The notes under the pieces: generated by a model
Told to the model about the DNA's origin: nothing
Seen by the model: only the letters and a program-made list of their open reading frames with translations
The model's database searches: none
Program-made: the position numbers and the translations under genes
From: Penaeus vannamei
Lineage: Eukaryota > Arthropoda > Malacostraca > Decapoda > Penaeidae
NCBI RefSeq assembly: GCF_042767895.1
Contig: NC_091554.1
Location: 46,596,145-46,606,144, forward strand
DNA length: 10,000 nucleotides
Direction: 5' to 3'
Part shown: one piece after another, positions 8,811 through 10,000 of the stretch
Layout: each line of letters begins with the position of its first letter
Numbering within the stretch: position 1 is the first letter of the stretch

Positions 8811-8818
8811 AGACGTCA
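8811..8818 (-). promoter_or_regulatory. CRE-like site
   Basis: The minus strand reads TGACGTCT, seven of eight bases of the CREB/ATF palindrome TGACGTCA. It lies about 165 bases upstream of the ATG at 8647, a usual promoter distance, and is the best single-word candidate for regulation of the minus-strand gene. Confidence 0.4.
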
Positions 8819-8850
8819 CCCCGGGACTGACTGGTGCCCGCTGCTGCCCG

Positions 8851-8900
8851 GGGAGGAGGGAGCACGGGCGGGGGAGGAGGGAGCACGGGCGGGGGAGGGG
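8851..8900. repeat. 21-bp G-rich tandem repeat, about 2.3 copies
   Basis: GGAGGAGGGAGCACGGGCGG-type units repeat with the marker A at 8854, 8875 and 8896, exactly 21 bases apart. The tract runs on into more G-runs up to about 8929. It is two helical turns per unit, G-quadruplex-capable, and lies in the putative promoter. Confidence 0.85.
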
Positions 8901-8948
8901 GGCCGCGCGGGGAGGGGAGGGGGGGAGGGAGCAGCCAGGCACACGCCC

Positions 8949-8955
8949 CCAATCA
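8949..8955 (+). promoter_or_regulatory. CCAAT box
   Basis: CCAATCA matches the preferred NF-Y core. It lies between the minus-strand gene start (about 300 bases away) and the possible rightward transcript. NF-Y works in either orientation and is common in bidirectional promoters. Confidence 0.35.
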
Positions 8956-8968
8956 CTGCATCTCCACA

Positions 8969-9426
8969 ATGGCATCCGATTATCTTCAAAGGCGCCTTGC
9001 GTCGCCCATTCTCCTCTACGACTATAGTGCCACATATTCCCCCGTCCCTCCGGCGCCCACCAACGCCAGTCCGCCCAGGCCCTCTCGCGGCAGCCCGCCC
9101 TTGCGCCTAGGCACCTGCACCGTCCGAGGGCATCCGACAACCGTGAGTAGGAGGCTGGGGCGGGCGGGGGCGGGGGGAGGGGAGGGCCCGGCTGCTGCCT
9201 CCCCTCGCCCACTTTCCTGGTACTTTTCGCCCTTCCCCTCGGCGAGGCCAGATGCCCCGGGCACCGAGCGGGCCGGCCGACCGCCTGTGCCCTGTTGGAT
9301 ACGAAGAGACTTGGGGTTACAGGTCGAGGCTGGCGAGGCTTTCCCGCCGTGTCACGGGGCTCTTCAAGATGGCCGCCCTCTCGCCAGCGCCACGGCCTGC
9401 CTCCCTCCCTCCCTCCCTCCCTCCCT

Positions 9427-9495
<69 letters not shown>

Positions 9496-9756
9496 CGCTC
9501 TCGCTCTCGCTCGCTCGCCTGCTCGCTCTCGCTCTCGCTGCTCGCTCTCGCTCTCGCTCTGCCTTCTCGCTCTCGCTCGCTCGCTCTCGCTCTCGCCTCG
9601 CTCGCCTCGCCTCGCTCCGCTCTCGCTCCGCTCTCGCTCTCGCTCTCGCTCTCGCTCGCTCTCGCCTCGCTTCCGCTCTCGCTCTCGCTCCGCTTCCGCC
9701 TGCTCGCTCTCGCTTTCGCTTTCGCTTCCTCTCGCTTTCGCTCTCGCTTTTCGCTT

Positions 9757-9849
<93 letters not shown>

Positions 9850-10000
9850 CACGTCTCGGATCATCCCGCCGCCTCCCCTCGTCCTCTCCGCTGTCCCTCC
9901 CTGCGTTCCCCTCGCGACAAAGGCAGCGGCCCTCTGCTGCTGCACAATCAGAAATACTTTCCCCTCTCGGCTCCTCCTCTCCCCTTCCTCTTCCTCGATC
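8969..10000 (+). CDS. Possible rightward open frame, partial at window end; doubtful
   Basis: From ATG at 8969, in a strong start context (CACAATGG), a plus-strand frame stays open to the window edge, about 344 codons. It begins MASDYLQRRLASPILLYDYS and is varied for roughly 140 codons, then falls into Pro/Ser/Leu and Leu/Ser/Arg strings encoded by the compound repeat at 9399-9847. No domain is recognised. GC richness on the left and total absence of A on the right both suppress stop codons, so openness is weak evidence. A GTGAGT donor-like word at 9143 could end a first exon. An alternative start, ATG at 9369 (AAGATGGCC), opens a different frame. Most likely this is promoter/5' UTR sequence and not protein-coding. 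Confidence 0.15.
9157..9186 (+). promoter_or_regulatory. Clustered GC boxes / G-quadruplex motif
   Basis: GGGGCGGGCGGGGGCGGGG and following G-runs contain overlapping GGGCGG cores, the Sp/KLF binding word, and more than four G-runs. This is typical of TATA-less promoters in CpG-rich DNA. Confidence 0.45.
9340..9348 (+). promoter_or_regulatory. E2F-like site
   Basis: TTTCCCGCC is a perfect match to TTTSSCGC. It lies 17 bases upstream of the YY1-like AAGATGGCC word, the kind of spacing seen around transcription starts of rightward genes. Confidence 0.35.
9366..9377 (+). promoter_or_regulatory. YY1/Pho-like site overlapping an ATG
   Basis: AAGATGGCCGCC fits the known YY1 pattern AAnATGGC. In animal genes this element often lies just downstream of the transcription start and can include the start codon, as it could here (ATG at 9369). 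Confidence 0.35.
9399..9847. repeat. Compound pyrimidine satellite: (CCCT)n-(CT)n-(CGCTCT)n-(CT)n
   Basis: CCCT tetramers (about 9399-9434), then CT pairs (to 9490), a 265-base core of CTCTCG/CTCG/CTTTCG words (9491-9757), then CT pairs (9765-9847). The plus strand has no A from 9393 to 9850. The G interruptions are confined to the core, giving a symmetrical arrangement. The minus-strand Arg/Glu/Ser frame over this block is a repeat artefact. Confidence 0.95.
9848..10000. other. CT-rich flank, nothing recognised
   Basis: C/T-rich sequence with a few purines and a CTGCTGCTG triplet. No feature can be supported. Confidence 0.4.

Noticed and set aside
6938..8830. 630-codon plus-strand frame starting with a poly-Leu, signal-peptide-like stretch
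   Set aside because: The Leu run is the complement of the CAG/CAA Gln codons of the minus-strand frame. The rest is Arg/Leu/Val/Gly typical of an antisense frame in GC-rich coding DNA.
7894..8952. 352-codon minus-strand frame overlapping the chosen one
   Set aside because: It is dominated by Arg/Pro/Thr strings and turns the acidic tract into RTRTM-type sequence, the signature of a +1 shadow. It has no varied segment comparable to the 600-residue frame.
9364..9945. 193-codon Arg/Glu/Ser minus-strand frame
   Set aside because: It is entirely encoded by the compound CT/CGCTCT satellite.

Overview
The window looks like nuclear DNA from a metazoan, most likely a decapod crustacean of the penaeid shrimp type. 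That is an inference from texture: very dense, long dinucleotide repeats (CT, CA/TG, TA), purine/pyrimidine blocks, AT-rich spacers with short tandem repeats, and GC/CpG-rich islands. No sequence match could be run. Nothing looks prokaryotic: there is no operon and no run of tightly packed genes.

Layout. 1-585: C-rich then CT-rich low complexity with a 24-bp minisatellite. 586-931: short unique stretch. 932-1162: long (CT)n. 1163-2700: GC- and CpG-rich, no convincing coding frame, but two short tandem duplications, E2F-like and forkhead-like words and several good splice-donor matches; it may be a promoter/5' UTR region. 2700-3367: AT-rich spacer with (CA)n. 3368-3779: purine-rich tract. 3780-4410: AT-rich with (TA)35 and an AAC/AAT tract. 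4411-4929: pyrimidine-rich. 4930-6200: AT-rich with three separate low-copy tandem arrays (69/75 bp, 37 bp and an irregular 32-64 bp family). 6423-6534: (TG)56. 6845-8647: the only credible protein-coding region, on the minus strand. 8650-9377: GC-rich, promoter-like. 9399-9847: compound pyrimidine satellite with no A on the plus strand.

The minus-strand reading frame encodes a 600-residue, mostly disordered protein with a Ser/Asp/Glu tract, an acidic tract, one short order-like island and a Gln/His-rich C-terminus. This composition is typical of nuclear regulatory proteins. I do not recognise the family. Its 5' flank, shared with a possible rightward transcript, carries CRE-like, CCAAT, GC-box, E2F-like and YY1-like words, consistent with a bidirectional promoter. 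Most other open frames are artefacts of A/T-poor or simple-repeat DNA.

I found no self-evident new biological system. The items most worth checking are the unidentified minus-strand protein, the divergent promoter-like island, and the in-frame and irregular repeat arrays at 4995-6056.
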